11,735 nucleotides of DNA from a bacterium (GTDB lineage Bacteria; Chloroflexota; Dormibacteria; UBA8260; Bog-877), in the NCBI GenBank assembly GCA_021817025.1, contig JAKAWF010000090.1:1-11735 (forward strand). Reading direction: 5' to 3'. The position numbers and the translations under genes were made by a program. Below are positions 1 through 6,905 of the stretch, one piece after another. The notes under the pieces were generated by a model. That model had not been told where the DNA came from, ran no database searches, and saw nothing but the letters and a program-made list of their open reading frames with translations. Position 1 is the stretch's first letter. The number at the start of each line of letters is the position of its first letter.

Positions 1-111
1 GTCGTCAGACTGGACCGGCGCACCTACTCTCCGGTGCTCCGTCAGGCCGACCCTCCCTCGGTCGTGGTCCCCTGGTGGGGCGGTCGCCGTCTCCGCTTCG
101 AGTTCGCCTGA
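1..111 (+). CDS. C-terminal end of an unidentified protein (partial)
   Basis: The first reading frame is open from the window edge to a TGA at 109-111 and gives 36 residues, ending in a Trp-Trp-Gly-Gly then Arg-Arg-Leu-Arg-Phe-Glu-Phe-Ala segment. No family can be recognised from so short a tail. Three things support a real gene end: the frame stops just before a small hairpin (113-127), the next gene on the right is convergent and ends at 154, and the alternation of charged and hydrophobic residues at the end is protein-like. In DNA this GC-rich a short open frame can also arise by chance, so confidence is limited. Confidence 0.4.
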   Translation, partial: VVRLDRRTYSPVLRQADPPSVVVPWWGGRRLRFEFA

Positions 112-112
112 C

Positions 113-127
113 CCCCACTCACTGGGG
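113..127 (+). terminator. Small hairpin between convergent genes, possible terminator
   Basis: CCCCA at 113-117 pairs with TGGGG at 123-127 around a 5-base loop, directly after the TGA at 109-111. The following bases (ACTATTTCGCTTTG) are the most T-rich nearby. It sits in the 42-base gap between two gene ends that face each other. The stem is only 5 bp and the T run is broken, so this is a weak intrinsic-terminator candidate. Confidence 0.4.
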
Positions 128-153
128 ACTATTTCGCTTTGTGAAAATCGGCG

Positions 154-1434
154 CTACCCGCCGCTCGTGCCGGCCGCCGCCGCGAGGGCGGGGGAGACGC
201 CGTACTCCGGCAGCAACAGGTCCACGGTGCGCTCCCAGGAGAACTTCTGCGCGCGCTGCCAGGCGGCATGACCCATCCGCTCGGTGGCTGCCGGCGGGGC
301 CAGCAGGACCTTGGCGATCGCGTCCGCGTAGGCCTGGGGATCCCGCCCCTGCACCAGGTAGCCGGTCTGCCCGTTGGCGACCACCTCGCACAGCCCCCCC
401 ACCGCCGCCCCGACCACGGGGGTGCCACACGCCTGGGCTTCGAGCGCGACCAGCCCGAACGACTCCGTGTGGGAGGGCATGACCACCACGTCAGCCAGGC
501 AGTAGAGCAGGGACAGTCGGTCTTGAGGTTGTGCCCCCAGGAACGAGACCCGGCCGGAGAGGCCCAGAGCCTCCACCCGGTCCACCATCTCGCGGCGCTG
601 CCCCACCCTCGCCCCCTCGCTGCTCAGTTCACCGACGAAAAGCAGCCGGACCCGCTCCCGGAGCCCCCCTGTCGCGGGCAGCCGAGCGAACGCGTCCAGC
701 AGGGTGTCGGGCCCCTTCAGCGGCTCCAGCCGGCCCGCGAAGAGGACCACCTTCATCCCCTCGAGCCCCAGGCGCAGGCGCAGGCGCGAGGAGTCCCGGG
801 GTTGAAAGAGAACCAGGTCCACTCCAGGGGGCGCCACCATGCACTGCCCCGGCTGAGCTCCGTAGTGACGCCGCAGGTCGTGGGCCTCGGCGCTGGTGTT
901 GGCAACCAGCTTGGCCCCGGCGGCCACTGCCCGCCGCTCGGCCACCAGCCGTTCCGGTCCGTCCCCATCGAAGCCCAGCTCTCCCTTGACGGCCGCCAGA
1001 GTGTGGGCGGTGTGGAGCCAGGGCAGCTCCATCTCGTCGGCCAGCGCTGCCCCCGCCTCCGCGCTCAACCAGTAGTGGCTGTGGATGGCGGTGTAGCGGC
1101 GCGGGGAGGCGAAGATGAACTGGCGGACGCCCGCCAGGTACTGGGTGCGGGTGAGTGGCAGTTGGTACTTCGGCAGCGGCCGGGACGGCCCCGCCGACAC
1201 CGCGATGATCCGGCTCCTGGGACCCATCACCTGTTCCTCGGGCTGGTCGGGGTCGGTGCGCCTGACGAACACATCGGTGTGGATCCCACGCGCTCCCAGC
1301 TCCTCGCAAACGCCGCGAACATAGACGCTGAGGCCGCCGTTCTCGCGCTTGCCCAGGCGTGCCAAGGGCGACGCATGGAGCGAGAGGAAGGCGACGGCGT
1401 CCTCCCCGCGGGGCTGGTGGAACCCCCGGCTCAC
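154..1434 (-). CDS. GT4 family glycosyltransferase, MshA-like
   Basis: Predicted retaining glycosyltransferase of family GT4 (GT-B fold), 426 residues, cytoplasmic or membrane-associated. It closely resembles MshA (D-inositol-3-phosphate N-acetylglucosaminyltransferase, first step of mycothiol synthesis) and related sucrose-phosphate-synthase-like enzymes. Visible motifs are an N-terminal glycine loop GGLSVYV (33-39), HSHYWLS (118-124), HTAHTLAAVK (141-150), GDGPE (157-161), PGVD (203-206), the C-domain AGRLEPLKGPD (233-243) and the donor-site E-x7-E segment ESFGLVALE (324-332). The GTG start at 1434 is chosen because it overlaps the TGA of the upstream acetyltransferase-like gene (1433-1431) as GTGA. 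A longer frame reaching 1587 would only run through that gene. The true acceptor is unknown: MshA-like enzymes outside Actinobacteria often make other glycoconjugates, and no other mycothiol gene is in view. Confidence 0.9.
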   Translation of the reverse strand: MSRGFHQPRGEDAVAFLSLHASPLARLGKRENGGLSVYVRGVCEELGARGIHTDVFVRRTDPDQPEEQVMGPRSRIIAVSAGPSRPLPKYQLPLTRTQYLAGVRQFIFASPRRYTAIHSHYWLSAEAGAALADEMELPWLHTAHTLAAVKGELGFDGDGPERLVAERRAVAAGAKLVANTSAEAHDLRRHYGAQPGQCMVAPPGVDLVLFQPRDSSRLRLRLGLEGMKVVLFAGRLEPLKGPDTLLDAFARLPATGGLRERVRLLFVGELSSEGARVGQRREMVDRVEALGLSGRVSFLGAQPQDRLSLLYCLADVVVMPSHTESFGLVALEAQACGTPVVGAAVGGLCEVVANGQTGYLVQGRDPQAYADAIAKVLLAPPAATERMGHAAWQRAQKFSWERTVDLLLPEYGVSPALAAAAGTSGG

Positions 1435-2441
1435 GGCGACGCCGGCGCGGAGCCGGCCGTGATGAGGAGGCGCTGGAGGGGCCAGTCCCGAGCCCCCAGC
1501 CGGTACTTGTAGGGCTCGTTGCCGCGGAGCATGTCGGCCCTGCTGCAGCCCTCGCCGATGGCGGTGCGGATCCCCTCCGCGACGCACAGCAGGCCGGGCG
1601 AGAGCGAGCCGTGGTTGGGGTCGTAGCCGGAGTTGTACAGATGCCAGACCCCGCCCATGGTGAAGCCGAAGATCCCCCCGAGCACCTCCCCTCGCGCCTC
1701 CAGAAGCTGGATTCGCAACCAGCCGCGCTCCTGGAGATTGCGCGAGATCCGGGAGAAGAATTCCCGAACCTGCGGGGTCAGGAACTCTCGCTTGCGCTCC
1801 CCGCTGGCCTGCAGGAGGCGGAGGAAGGCCTCCAGGGCCGACTCCAGGCCGATGTCGTCCTGGCTGGCCATGTGCCAGTCCGGCCTCTCCTCGTCGAGCC
1901 GGCGGAACTTGCGCCGCAACTCGTGCCGTTCCTTCTTGCCCAGGCTCTGGGCCAGATAGGTGTCGAAGTCAGCCGGAAGAGCCAGCCCGGGGCTCACCTC
2001 CTCGGGCCTCTCCTGCGCGGTCAGGGAGCGGGCCTCGGCCGCATCCCTCAACGCCAATAGTGGGGCGGAGTCCTGGGGCAGAAAGTGCAGGTCCAGCACC
2101 CCGGCCTCCCCAGCGCTGGCGCGAGCCCAATCCAGGGTCGCATCCGCCACTTCTCGCTCCCTCCCGGGGAGGTGCATGAACCCCAACTGGTCTGACAGCT
2201 GCAGCCCGCCCCCGAAGAGGAGTCGGTCCGGCTCCCGGCTGGAGATGCACAGGGGCACCAGTCCGATGAGGGACTCCCCGGCCCGCACCAGCAGGTAGCG
2301 CGGCTCGTGGCCCGCCCCGAAGGTCTCCCACCAACTCCACTGCCACTCCCAGGTCAGGAACGGATTAAGCTGGGCACCTGCGCGCTCCAGCTCCAGCCAA
2401 AGACTGCGCGATTCGCGCAGCCCTTCGGCGGTGTCGACCAT
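1431..2441 (-). CDS. BioF2/CelD-like GNAT-fold acyltransferase (PF13480 type)
   Basis: A 336-residue protein of the Acetyltransf_6 (PF13480) group, which shares the double GNAT fold of FemAB enzymes. Members occur in exopolysaccharide and envelope clusters, and their acyl donor and acceptor are mostly unknown. Typical features are the basic helix KKERHELRRKFRRL (169-182), the YNSGYDPNHGSLSPGLL segment (269-285) and the C-terminal DMLRGNEPYKYRLG (303-316). The ATG at 2441 is preferred. The frame extends to a TTG at 2552, but the extra residues look unlike the family and no good ribosome binding site precedes either start. It is the first gene of a two-gene operon with the MshA-like glycosyltransferase (4-base overlap), so both probably act on one glycan or glycolipid. 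The family call is firm; the substrate is not known. Confidence 0.85.
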   Translation of the reverse strand: MVDTAEGLRESRSLWLELERAGAQLNPFLTWEWQWSWWETFGAGHEPRYLLVRAGESLIGLVPLCISSREPDRLLFGGGLQLSDQLGFMHLPGREREVADATLDWARASAGEAGVLDLHFLPQDSAPLLALRDAAEARSLTAQERPEEVSPGLALPADFDTYLAQSLGKKERHELRRKFRRLDEERPDWHMASQDDIGLESALEAFLRLLQASGERKREFLTPQVREFFSRISRNLQERGWLRIQLLEARGEVLGGIFGFTMGGVWHLYNSGYDPNHGSLSPGLLCVAEGIRTAIGEGCSRADMLRGNEPYKYRLGARDWPLQRLLITAGSAPASP

Positions 2442-2845
2442 TTCGACTTGGAGGCCGCCTTGAGCCTGGTGCAGTCGTTCCGGCGCCCCCAGGGGCGCCG
2501 TACATGAAACCCCGATGCTGGTCCACCCTGGTACTTGGCACAAGGTCGCCAACCCATCCCCCAGCGACCGCTGAGTTCACTCTACCATCTCCTCTGTTGC
2601 GCTTCCTCACCCAGGCCGGCGCTCTCCCCAGATCCGAGCCGTCGCGCTCGATCCCCAGTGCCCGCGCACACCTGCCCGGGCTGGCTCACTCTCGGGCTCC
2701 CCGTCGGCGGGAGACCGAGCCGACACCCGCTCTGGGGGCGACCGGCGGGGATGCCTCGCCGCGCTGGATCCCCGCGGACCAGGGCGGATGATCGACGGCT
2801 CCCCCCGGCGGCCCGGCAGGGTGGTCCGACCGGCCCGCGTGCGGG
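2442..2845. other. Divergent intergenic region (404 bases)
   Basis: This spacer lies between the divergent starts of the acetyltransferase-like gene (minus, 2441) and the MGDG-synthase-like gene (plus, 2846), so it should hold promoters for both. I see no convincing -35/-10 pair, RNA gene or small gene. Open frames crossing it on both strands run into the flanking genes antisense or out of frame and look like GC-rich shadows. The only clear structure is an 8-bp inverted repeat at 2745-2775, listed separately. Confidence 0.6.
2745..2775. repeat. 8-bp perfect inverted repeat upstream of the GT28 gene
   Basis: GCGGGGAT at 2745-2752 and ATCCCCGC at 2768-2775 are exact reverse complements separated by 15 bases. 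The centre-to-centre distance is 23 bases, about two helical turns. It ends 70 bases before the ATG at 2846, so it could be an operator or an RNA hairpin in the leader. Chance is a serious alternative in such GC-rich DNA. Confidence 0.35.
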
Positions 2846-4000
2846 ATGTCTGAGGAGCCCGCTTCCACGCGCTCCCCCGTGGACGTTCTGCTCTGGGCGA
2901 CCAAGACCGGCGGCGGCCACCGCCGGGTGGCGGAGGCCCTGCGCGCCGCCCTTCTGGCCGAGAGCCGCGGTGCCCTGCGGGTGGCCATCGAAGATCCCCT
3001 GGCGGCTGGCGCTCGCCCTCACGCCCGCGCCTTGCTGCTGGCCTACGGACCCTTGGTCCGCACCTCTCCCCTCCTCTGGGGCCTCCTCTTCCGGACCTTC
3101 GCCAGGCCGTGGGCCAGGAAGCCTCTGGAGAGCTTCCTGCTCTCGGGGCTCGCGCCGGCCATGACCCGGGTCACCCAGGCGCGCCAACCTCGGGTGGTCG
3201 TCAACTGCCATCCCCTGCTCGGTCCCGCCGCCCTCCGCGCCTCCAGCCGGCTGTCAGCGCCGGCCCCGTTGGTGACCATGATCACCGACCTGGCGGTGGT
3301 GCACCCGGGCTGGTTGTCACCGCCGACGGCCAACTTTCTCAGCCCTTCGGCGGTCGCCACCAGCTGGTGCGTGGCCCAGGGGATCCCCGCTGAGCGGGTG
3401 GTCGAGGTCGGGCTTCCGATAGATCCTGGGATCGGTGAACAGGTAGGCCCCGAGGCCAAGGCGCGCCTGCGCTCGGAGCTTGGCCTCGATCCCCGCCGCC
3501 TGGTGGTGGTCATGGGTGGCGGCGCCGAGGGGGCTGGCCGGCTCCGGCCCCTGGTCGCGGCCGTGCTCGGAAGTGGGCTGCCGCTCCAGCTGGTGGTCCT
3601 CTGCGGCCGCAACCAACGCCTCCTCCACTGGCTTCACGCCCGCCCCCGCCGGCTGCCCTTGGTAGCCCTTCCCTACACTCCGGACCCCACCCCCTGGCTG
3701 TTGGCCGCGGATGTGTATGTCGGCAAGGCCGGCCCCAGCGCCCTGGCCGAGGCTGCCGCCGCCGGGCTGGCGATCCTGGTCAGTGCCGCTCTGCCGGGTC
3801 AGGAGAGGTCCAACCTCGTGCTGCTGCAGGAGGCCTCCGCCGGGCTGCGCGTGGCCGGCCGGGTCGACCTCCTGGAGGCCCTGGGGCGGCTCTCCATCCC
3901 GGGCGACCCCCTGCTGCACTCGCTTCGGCAGGGCGCGCTCGCCTGGGCACGCCCTGCCGCCGCCCGCGGCGCCGCCCGGGAGATCATGTCCCTCCTTTGA
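2846..4000 (+). CDS. MGDG synthase-like glycosyltransferase (GT28)
   Basis: A 384-residue enzyme of the monogalactosyldiacylglycerol synthase / processive diglucosyldiacylglycerol synthase group (GT28, MurG-like GT-B fold). The family transfers a sugar from a UDP-sugar to diacylglycerol at the inner face of the membrane. The N-terminal acceptor domain has TGGGH (21-25), NCHP (120-123), TMITDL (144-149) followed by HPGW (153-156), and GLPI (189-192). The C-terminal donor domain has MGGG (223-226), CGRN (253-256), KAGPSALAEAAA (294-305) and PGQERSN (317-323). These match plant and bacterial MGDG synthases in order and spacing. The ATG at 2846 puts the TGGGH loop about 20 residues in, as expected; its ribosome binding site is weak. 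It is transcribed toward the replication genes and converges with DUF721. The donor (galactose or glucose) and the lipid acceptor cannot be read from the sequence. Confidence 0.88.
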   Translation: MSEEPASTRSPVDVLLWATKTGGGHRRVAEALRAALLAESRGALRVAIEDPLAAGARPHARALLLAYGPLVRTSPLLWGLLFRTFARPWARKPLESFLLSGLAPAMTRVTQARQPRVVVNCHPLLGPAALRASSRLSAPAPLVTMITDLAVVHPGWLSPPTANFLSPSAVATSWCVAQGIPAERVVEVGLPIDPGIGEQVGPEAKARLRSELGLDPRRLVVVMGGGAEGAGRLRPLVAAVLGSGLPLQLVVLCGRNQRLLHWLHARPRRLPLVALPYTPDPTPWLLAADVYVGKAGPSALAEAAAAGLAILVSAALPGQERSNLVLLQEASAGLRVAGRVDLLEALGRLSIPGDPLLHSLRQGALAWARPAAARGAAREIMSLL

Positions 4001-4013
4001 AGCGGCCTCCCGG

Positions 4014-4040
4014 CCGGGCCCCTTGCGCGGAGCGGCCCGG
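4014..4040. terminator. GC hairpin between convergent gene ends, possible bidirectional terminator
   Basis: CCGGGCC at 4014-4020 is the exact reverse complement of GGCCCGG at 4034-4040, with a 13-base loop. It fills the 40-base gap between the stop of the GT28 gene (4000) and the stop of the DUF721 gene on the other strand (4041-4043). A symmetric hairpin there could end transcription from both sides. There is no T run, so the mechanism is uncertain. Confidence 0.45.
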
Positions 4041-4328
4041 TCACGAGCTCTCGCTCACGAACCGGAGCCGCTTCAGAGGGTGCTCTTGGAGGCTGGCGTT
4101 GACCTGATCCAGCAGCCGGACCGAGTCCATCTGGAGCTGGTGGGCGATGGCCGGGTGGGCGCAGGCCACGACCAGGGTCGTGCCCTCCACCGCCACCACC
4201 CTGACGTGGGCTCTCAGATAGTCACCGCAGGCAGCCCCGAAAGCGGCCTCCACCCGCGCTTGGCGCACCTGCTTGGTGGCGCCCAGGCGGCGCAGCACCC
4301 GGGGTAGGATCGCCTCGATTCGCTCCAC
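4041..4328 (-). CDS. DUF721 / DciA-like protein, probable replicative helicase loader
   Basis: A 95-residue protein fitting the DUF721 (PF05258) family by size, sequence and position. DciA, the characterised member, helps load the replicative helicase DnaB in the many bacteria that lack DnaC or DnaI. The N-terminal RIEAILPRVLRRLG helix (3-16) is followed by the compact domain with LRAHVRVVAVEGTTLVVAC (39-57) and the helix IAHQLQMDSVRLLDQVN (61-77), typical of the family. The start is a GTG at 4328, 15 bases after the recF stop. An ATG at 4339 is in another frame, and no Shine-Dalgarno is visible, so translation is probably coupled to recF. Its place as last gene of the dnaA-dnaN-recF block agrees with a replication role. 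Confidence 0.85.
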   Translation of the reverse strand: MERIEAILPRVLRRLGATKQVRQARVEAAFGAACGDYLRAHVRVVAVEGTTLVVACAHPAIAHQLQMDSVRLLDQVNASLQEHPLKRLRFVSESS

Positions 4329-4343
4329 CGGGCAAGCATGCGC

Positions 4344-5477
4344 TCAGCGCCTGACCTGGGTCCTGCCCTGGGTCACGTCCAGCACCTGCGCCACCGGGAC
4401 CGCGGCCGTGATGCCCTGTTCTTCGGTGGCGGTGATCAGGGTTTGCTCGACGTGGAGACCAGATCCCAGGAGTCCGATCAGCCCCGTCCGGTGCCGGAGG
4501 TCGAGCTCCGAGAGGACATCGTCCAGCAGCAACACGGGGGCCGCGCCCCGATCCAACAGATGCCTCCTCACCTCGGCCACCTTCAGGGCCAGCACCAGGG
4601 AGCGCTGCTGGCCCTGGGAGGCGAACTGTCGGGCCGGCTGACCACCGAGGGTGACCTCAAAGTCATCGCGGTGGGGCCCCACCACCGTTTGCGCTCTCGC
4701 AACCTCCTCCAGCTCCCTTTGGGCCATCGCCACGCGCAGGAGCTGAGCGAACTCGGCTCTCGGCCCCGGGCTGAGCCCGCCCAACCCGGGCCGGTAGGTT
4801 AGGCCGACCTCTCCTGGCTCGCCCATGCCGGCGGCCGCCTCGGCCGCCACCGGGCCGGCCTGCTCCAGATAACCGCTGCGGGCCTCCATCAGCTCAGCTC
4901 CGTGGCTCGCCAGCGCCTCGTTCCAGGGCGCCAGGTCGCCCCGGCCCGAGCTTCCCTCCCTGATGCCCCGGAGCACCGCGTTGCGGTGCTCGATCCCGCG
5001 CCGGTACCTGACCGCGGTCTCCGCGTACCGCGGGGAGAGCTGGCTGAGCACCACGTCCAGCATCCGGCGCCGGGGTTCCGGACCCCCCTTGATGAGCAGC
5101 AGGTCCTCGGGCCAGAAGAGGACCACCCCGAGCTTGCCCAGCACCTGCCGCGAGGCGGCCGGCTGGCCATCCTTGCGGAGGGTCCTGACCCAACGCCGCC
5201 CATCTGCCTGCCTGGTGGCCCTGAACTCCAGCGAGACCTGGCCCGAGCCGTCACACAGGGTTGCCGAGACCCCCATGTCCCCTTGTTCCCAGGCGGCGAA
5301 GTCGGCGATCGCCCCGGATCTCGGCGATCTGGTGAGGGCCAGGGTGGCGATGGCCTCCAGCAGGCTGGTCTTGCCCCCACCGTTGGCTCCCAGCACCAGG
5401 TTCACCCCCGGCAGCAGGTCGACCGAGGCCTGCTGGTAGATCCTGAAGTTGAGCAGCCTGAGCTGGGATATGTACAA
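4344..5477 (-). CDS. recF: DNA replication and repair protein RecF
   Basis: RecF is an SMC-like ABC ATPase that binds gapped DNA and, with RecO and RecR, helps load RecA at stalled forks. The 377 residues match the family length. Motifs are the N-terminal LRLLNFRIY (6-14), Walker A GANGGGKTS (30-38, a Gly where Gln is common), GPHRDD (267-272), the ABC signature SQGQQRS (287-293) and Walker B PVLLLDDVLSELD (314-326). The start is TTG at 5477: an in-frame TGA at 5489-5487 rules out anything longer, and starting here leaves the usual number of residues before the NFR motif. It lies 22 bases after dnaN with no clear ribosome binding site, so it is probably translated from a dnaN-recF-DUF721 transcript. 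Confidence 0.97.
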   Translation of the reverse strand: MYISQLRLLNFRIYQQASVDLLPGVNLVLGANGGGKTSLLEAIATLALTRSPRSGAIADFAAWEQGDMGVSATLCDGSGQVSLEFRATRQADGRRWVRTLRKDGQPAASRQVLGKLGVVLFWPEDLLLIKGGPEPRRRMLDVVLSQLSPRYAETAVRYRRGIEHRNAVLRGIREGSSGRGDLAPWNEALASHGAELMEARSGYLEQAGPVAAEAAAGMGEPGEVGLTYRPGLGGLSPGPRAEFAQLLRVAMAQRELEEVARAQTVVGPHRDDFEVTLGGQPARQFASQGQQRSLVLALKVAEVRRHLLDRGAAPVLLLDDVLSELDLRHRTGLIGLLGSGLHVEQTLITATEEQGITAAVPVAQVLDVTQGRTQVRR

Positions 5478-5499
5478 GACCGGGCGTCAGCCGGGCGGC

Positions 5500-6633
5500 C
5501 TAGAGCGCCACCCTCACCGGCATGATCACGTACCGGTAGGTGTCATCACCAGGGGCCCTGATCAATCCCGGCGCCAGCGGCCCGTTGAGGATCAGCTCCA
5601 CCTCCGGCGAATCGACCAGGCTGAGCACGTCGGTGACATAGCGGGCATTGAAGGCGATGCCGAGACTGTCCCCGACCACGGTGGCGTCCACGCTGGCGAC
5701 GTTGTCGCCCACCTCGTTGGTGTTGGCAGACAGCACCAGCTGCCCAGGCTCACAGCGGAGCTTGAGCACATTGGCGGCGTCTCTGGCAAACAGGGAGACC
5801 ACCCGAGTGGTCCTCCGCAGCTCCTCGGTGGAGGCCGTGACGGTGGTCTGGGCTCCGTTCGGGATCACCTTCTCGTAGCCGGGGTAGGCGCCGTCGATGA
5901 GCCTGGTGATCAGTTCGTAGCCAGGGAGCTGGAATCTGACCTGGGCCCGGGAGGCCGCCACCGAGAGCGTCACCGCGGCCGGGCCCGCCCCGATCGGCTT
6001 GAGCAGCCGGGAGAGCTCCGCCATGGCCCGCGCCGGAATGATGATGCTGAACTTCTGGGCGGGACCCGCGCTGCCCTCGACCAGCCTGATCACCCGCACC
6101 GCCAGCCGGTGCCCGTCAGTGGCCACCATGGTCACCTCGGCACCCTCCATCTCGGCCAGCACTCCGGTGTAGATGGGTCGCCCTTCGTCCCCACTGGCAG
6201 CGATCACGGTCTGCTCGATGGCGCGCAGAAGGACCTGGGGGTCCAGCTCGAAGGACTCTCCGTCGGTCAGCTCCGGCAGCGGCGGGAACTCGGAGGCGTC
6301 GATCCCCCGCACATGGGCATCGAACCGTCCGCTCTGCAGCCGCACGGTCTGGTGGACGGCGTCGAGGTCCCAGCTGAGCGGCTGCTCCGGCAGAGAACTC
6401 ACGAATTCAGACAAAATGCGCGCGGGGACGGTGACGATGCCTGGCTGCTCCACCTCGGCCATCAGGGTGTGGTGAATCGTCAGATCGAGGTTGGTCGCGG
6501 TCAGCTCCACCGTCCGTTCCCGGGCTTCCACCAGCACATTGCTGAGGATGGGTAGGGTGTTCCGGCTGGACACCGCCCGCGTCACCGCCGCCAGACCTGC
6601 TCCCAATTGTTGGGGCGAGATCGTGCACTTCAA
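5500..6633 (-). CDS. dnaN: DNA polymerase III sliding clamp, beta subunit
   Basis: DnaN forms the ring-shaped dimer that tethers DNA polymerase III to DNA and serves as docking site for repair and replication proteins. The 377 residues span the three clamp domains. Family hallmarks are VSSRNTLPILSNVLVEA (21-37), the LTATNLDLTI stretch near residue 50, FPPLPE, a DGHRLA motif in the middle domain, and the closing YRYVIMPVRV before the stop. The TTG at 6633 is preceded by a strong Shine-Dalgarno AAGGAGG (6648-6642) at 8 bases, and the protein begins MKCTISPQQL as expected. It is the second gene of the origin block and is separated from dnaA by a 272-base spacer that could carry its own promoter. 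Confidence 0.98.
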   Translation of the reverse strand: MKCTISPQQLGAGLAAVTRAVSSRNTLPILSNVLVEARERTVELTATNLDLTIHHTLMAEVEQPGIVTVPARILSEFVSSLPEQPLSWDLDAVHQTVRLQSGRFDAHVRGIDASEFPPLPELTDGESFELDPQVLLRAIEQTVIAASGDEGRPIYTGVLAEMEGAEVTMVATDGHRLAVRVIRLVEGSAGPAQKFSIIIPARAMAELSRLLKPIGAGPAAVTLSVAASRAQVRFQLPGYELITRLIDGAYPGYEKVIPNGAQTTVTASTEELRRTTRVVSLFARDAANVLKLRCEPGQLVLSANTNEVGDNVASVDATVVGDSLGIAFNARYVTDVLSLVDSPEVELILNGPLAPGLIRAPGDDTYRYVIMPVRVAL

Positions 6634-6641
6634 CTGCCTTG

Positions 6642-6648
6642 CCTCCTT
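6642..6648 (-). promoter_or_regulatory. Strong ribosome binding site of dnaN
   Basis: AAGGAGG on the minus strand lies 8 bases before the TTG at 6633. It decides this unusual start codon for dnaN and suggests strong translation independent of dnaA. Confidence 0.85.
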
Positions 6649-6674
6649 CGCAGTAAGTCTTCAGTCCGAGGGAC

Positions 6675-6900
6675 TTGTGAACAGGCCGTCCGAGATGACG
6701 GGAACGGGGTCTAGAAACGTAGTCATAGTAGGGGAGTTAAGGGTGGGGAAAGGGCCCGGTATTGATCTTGGAAGCCAAGTGGAGATCCTGTGCACACAGG
6801 GATCCTCCAGGGAGCGCTTGTGCACCGTTCCCAGACCCGAACCAGTTGCCCCCGGCTGGAGGGTGCCGGTCCCCAGGGACACTGGACAAGCTGTGCGCAA
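6675..6900. promoter_or_regulatory. dnaA-dnaN spacer with DnaA-box-like sites
   Basis: The spacer (6634-6905) holds several 7-of-9 matches to the GC-rich-type DnaA box TTGTCCACA: TTGTGAACA (6675-6683, plus), CTGTGCACA (6788-6796, plus, within a near-palindrome), TTGTGCACC (6818-6826, plus), TTGTCCAGT (6889-6881, minus) and TTGCGCACA (6900-6892, minus). The last two have centres 11 bases apart. Many bacteria carry origin or regulatory DnaA boxes here, so a secondary box cluster or DnaA control of dnaN is plausible. None is a perfect consensus box. No strong promoter for dnaN was found, though the stretch 6710-6742 is the most AT-rich part. Confidence 0.4.
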
Positions 6901-6905
6901 CTGAG

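Noticed and set aside
268..1512. 414-codon open frame on the plus strand
   Set aside because: Antisense to the MshA-like glycosyltransferase; Gln/His/Arg/Pro-rich with no domain signature.
5449..6555. 368-codon open frame on the plus strand
   Set aside because: Antisense to dnaN, rich in His, Gly, Asp and Arg, no motif.
6717..6742. TACTAT as the -10 of a dnaN promoter
   Set aside because: No -35-like hexamer lies 16-18 bases upstream and the -10 match is only 4/6, so it is not reported as a promoter.
6869..6880. GTCCCCAGGGAC hairpin just downstream of dnaA as a terminator
   Set aside because: A loop of two bases is too tight. Opening it leaves a 4-bp stem with no T run, so it is not a convincing terminator.
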